Shown here: positions 62,220-64,000 of the stretch, in pieces
Layout of the letters: the number at the start of each line of letters is the position of its first letter
Position numbering within the stretch: the stretch's first letter is position 1
Assembly: GCA_016699855.1 (NCBI GenBank)
Contig: CP064988.1
Location: 3,066,501 to 3,130,500, forward strand
Length of the DNA: 64,000 nucleotides
Direction: 5' to 3'
From: Rhodospirillales bacterium
GTDB taxonomy: Bacteria; Pseudomonadota; Alphaproteobacteria; Reyranellales; Reyranellaceae
Notes under the pieces: generated by a model
The model's input: the letters and a program-made list of their open reading frames with translations, nothing else
Told to the model about the DNA's origin: nothing
Databases searched by the model: none
Made by a program: the position numbers and the translations under genes

Positions 62220-63134
62220 ATGCCACGCCGCCTTCCACCCCTCAACGCGCTGCGCGCCTTCGAGGCCGCCGCCCGCCACGGCGGCATCGCCCGGGCCGCC
62301 GACGAGCTCGGCGTCTCGCCATCGGCGGTCAGCGAGCAGGTGCGCCTGCTCGAGCTGCGGCTGGGCGCGCCGCTGTTCCGCCGCCGCGCCCGGGGCGTGA
62401 CGCTGACGCCCGAGGGCGCGGCGCTGCTGCCGGGATTGTCGGAGGGCTTCGACCGGTTGGCCTCGGCCAGCGAGGGCGTCGGCGACCGGCGCCGGCGCGG
62501 CCGCGTCTCGGTGAGCCTGCTGCCGTCGCTCGCCGCGGCGTGGCTGGTGCCGCGGCTGCGCGATCTGCGCGCCGAGCTGCCGACCATCGACCTGCACGTC
62601 AAGGCGCAGCGCCATATCGTCGATTTCGCGCGCGAGGACGTCGACATCGCGATCCGCTTCGGCGCCGGTCCGCACCGCGACCTGTGGAGCGCGCCGCTGA
62701 TGGGCGAGATCGTGTTCCCGGTGTGCAGTCACGCGCTGGCGCACGGGCCGCGCCCGCCGCACACAATGGCCGATCTGCGGCGCTTCACCTTGCTGCACGA
62801 CGTCGACGCCTTTCCCCGCCAGCCGTGGATGAGCTGGCCGGCGTGGTTCGCGCGCGCCGGGCTGGCGGAGCGCGACGCCGGCGCCGGCCTGTTCTTCGAC
62901 GATTCGATGGTCATCCTCGCGGCGGCGATCGACGGCCAGGGCGTGGCGCTGGGCCGCGGTCCGATGGTGCGCGATCATCTGGCGCGCGGACGGCTGGTGC
63001 GTCCGTTCGAGGCGGAGTGGACGGCGGAATGGCGCTACTGGATCGTGGCGCCCCCGGCGCATCTCCGGCGTCCGGCGGTGCGCGCCGTGGTCGACTGGCT
63101 GGTGGTGCGCGCCGGCGTCGAGCCCGGCGGCTGA
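62220..63134 (+). CDS. LysR family transcriptional regulator (GcvA-like)
   Basis: A 304-residue LysR-type regulator of the GcvA branch. The N-terminal winged helix is PRRLPPLNALRAFEAAARHGGIARAADELGVSPSAVSEQVRLLELRLG. The effector-binding domain begins near residue 92 (GRVSVSLLPSLAAAWLVPRL), with VDIAIRFGAG typical of GcvA-like members. It is divergent from the GST gene at 62113, which is its likely target. The effector is unknown. Confidence 0.92.
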   Translation: MPRRLPPLNALRAFEAAARHGGIARAADELGVSPSAVSEQVRLLELRLGAPLFRRRARGVTLTPEGAALLPGLSEGFDRLASASEGVGDRRRRGRVSVSLLPSLAAAWLVPRLRDLRAELPTIDLHVKAQRHIVDFAREDVDIAIRFGAGPHRDLWSAPLMGEIVFPVCSHALAHGPRPPHTMADLRRFTLLHDVDAFPRQPWMSWPAWFARAGLAERDAGAGLFFDDSMVILAAAIDGQGVALGRGPMVRDHLARGRLVRPFEAEWTAEWRYWIVAPPAHLRRPAVRAVVDWLVVRAGVEPGG

Positions 63135-63141
63135 CCGGCGG

Positions 63142-64000
63142 TCAGCGCGGCATCAGCGCCCAGTAGTCGAGATCGAGCACCACCGACGGATCGGTCCGGC
63201 CGTCCGCGCCCTTGTCGGGGAAGGCGGCGGCCGGCGCGTTCTTGACGGCGAGCGTGCGCAGGCGCAACGCGCCGACGTCGCCGCGGCCGGGGATCTCGGC
63301 CTTCTCCTTCACCTCCGACCACGCGTAGATCGTGTCGCCGGCGAGCGTCGGATTGGTGTGGCTGCCGGCGTTGATGGCGGCGATCTTGAAGGCGTTGGCG
63401 AGACCGTTGAACGACAGCGCGCGCGCCATCGAGATCACGTGGCCGCCATAGATCAGCCGGCGGCCGAAGCGCGTCGACGCGGCCAGAAGCTGGTCGAAAT
63501 GCACCTTGGCGGTGTTCTGGTAGAGGCGCGTGGCGATCATGTGCTCGGCCTCCTCGATGGTCATGCCGTCGACGTGGTCGATGCGCTCGCCGGCCGCGTA
63601 GTCGCCCCAGCGGTGCGGCGCGCCCGCGAGCGCCGCGTCGTAGGCGCGCAGGTCCAGACCGTCGGGCAGCGCGAGATCGGCCGCCGCGACGGCGGGCGCC
63701 AGCTTCGGCACGTCCGGCGGCGCCACGACGGCCCCCTTGTCGCGCTTGCGCACCATCACCCAGCGCACGTAGTCGAGGACGGCGGCGCCGTCCTGGTTGC
63801 GGCCGGTCGAGCGCACGTAGACCACGCCGCTCTCGCGGTTGGCGTTCTCGCGCAGGCCGATCACCGTGGAGCGCGTCGACAGCGTGTCGCCGGGATGGAC
63901 CGGCGCGAGGAAACGGCACTCGGCGTAGCCGAGATTGGCGACGGCGTTGAGCGAGACGTCCGGCACCGTCTTGCCGAACACGATGTGGAACACCAGCAGA
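63142..64000 (-). CDS. mch: mesaconyl-CoA hydratase-like MaoC dehydratase (5' end outside the window)
   Basis: The frame runs off the right edge; 286 complete residues are present and the family's first 55-60 residues are missing. The protein is a double-hotdog MaoC-type hydratase. Segments LLVFHIVFGKTVPDVSLNAV, PGDTLSTRSTVIGL, YVRWVMVRKRD, HVDGMTIEEAEHMIATRLYQNTA, and GGHVISMARALSFNGLANAFKIAAINAGSHTNP closely resemble mesaconyl-CoA (methylmalyl-CoA) hydratase of the ethylmalonyl-CoA pathway for acetate assimilation. A related MaoC enoyl-CoA hydratase is the alternative. It is convergent with the LysR gene. Pathway membership cannot be confirmed from the window. Confidence 0.72.
   Translation of the reverse strand, partial: LLVFHIVFGKTVPDVSLNAVANLGYAECRFLAPVHPGDTLSTRSTVIGLRENANRESGVVYVRSTGRNQDGAAVLDYVRWVMVRKRDKGAVVAPPDVPKLAPAVAAADLALPDGLDLRAYDAALAGAPHRWGDYAAGERIDHVDGMTIEEAEHMIATRLYQNTAKVHFDQLLAASTRFGRRLIYGGHVISMARALSFNGLANAFKIAAINAGSHTNPTLAGDTIYAWSEVKEKAEIPGRGDVGALRLRTLAVKNAPAAAFPDKGADGRTDPSVVLDLDYWALMPR

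Overview
The window is very GC-rich (about 70% by eye) and densely coded, and it reads as one piece of a chromosome from an alphaproteobacterium. Supporting markers are a sdhCDAB operon in the alphaproteobacterial order, a Usg-family gene, a CIRCE-controlled groESL operon, an intracellular PHB depolymerase (phaZ) and, at the right edge, a gene closely resembling mesaconyl-CoA hydratase of the ethylmalonyl-CoA pathway. The many CaiB-type CoA-transferase, LLM flavin oxidoreductase, GST and Liv-type ABC genes suggest a free-living soil or water organism, perhaps Rhodospirillales or Reyranella-like. That placement is an impression, not a measurement.

Layout. 1-9.7 kb: catabolic genes, comprising a partial amidohydrolase, an alpha/beta hydrolase, a frameshifted gamma-glutamyltransferase, and a minus-strand operon of Baeyer-Villiger-type monooxygenase, two tandem Lin0512 proteins, a CaiB CoA-transferase and an epoxide-hydrolase-like enzyme, preceded by an MFS exporter. 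9.7-16.8 kb: a complete branched-chain-amino-acid-type ABC uptake operon with an acyl-CoA ligase embedded in it. 16.9-18.4 kb: selO. 18.5-21.05 kb: a visibly AT-richer three-gene island (TIGR04255 family protein, helix-turn-helix protein, unknown single-Cys protein), almost certainly acquired by transfer. 21.1-28.4 kb: PhyH dioxygenase, GMC oxidoreductase, LLM oxidoreductase, GNAT, phaZ and GST. 28.5-37.6 kb: an accessory and signalling stretch with a 45-residue Cys-bracketed secreted peptide, a periplasmic unknown, a 1128-residue TIR-STAND ATPase, a methyltransferase, a Q/R-rich secreted coiled-coil repeat protein, and an overlapping operon of TPR/SLOG-like protein, stand-alone class III cyclase domain and Crp-type regulator. 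37.6-48.2 kb: metabolic and housekeeping genes, tRNA-Arg(CCU), marC, NUDIX, kup, tspO and usg. 48.4-51.9 kb: groES-groEL and asd. 52-57 kb: two tandem TPR-glycosyltransferase paralogues, then a methyltransferase and a GT4 glycosyltransferase. 57.1-60.7 kb: sdhCDAB. 60.7-64 kb: two GSTs, a LysR regulator and mesaconyl-CoA hydratase (partial).

The parts most worth a second look are: the 18.5-21 kb island with a -10 box overlapped by an inverted repeat; the TIR-STAND gene; the split TPR/SLOG-cyclase-Crp operon, where the usual transition-state Asn of the cyclase is a Thr; a 12-bp LacI/Cra-like palindrome at nearly the same distance upstream of two small secreted-protein genes; and a family of long, near-perfect palindromic repeats at gene 3' ends.
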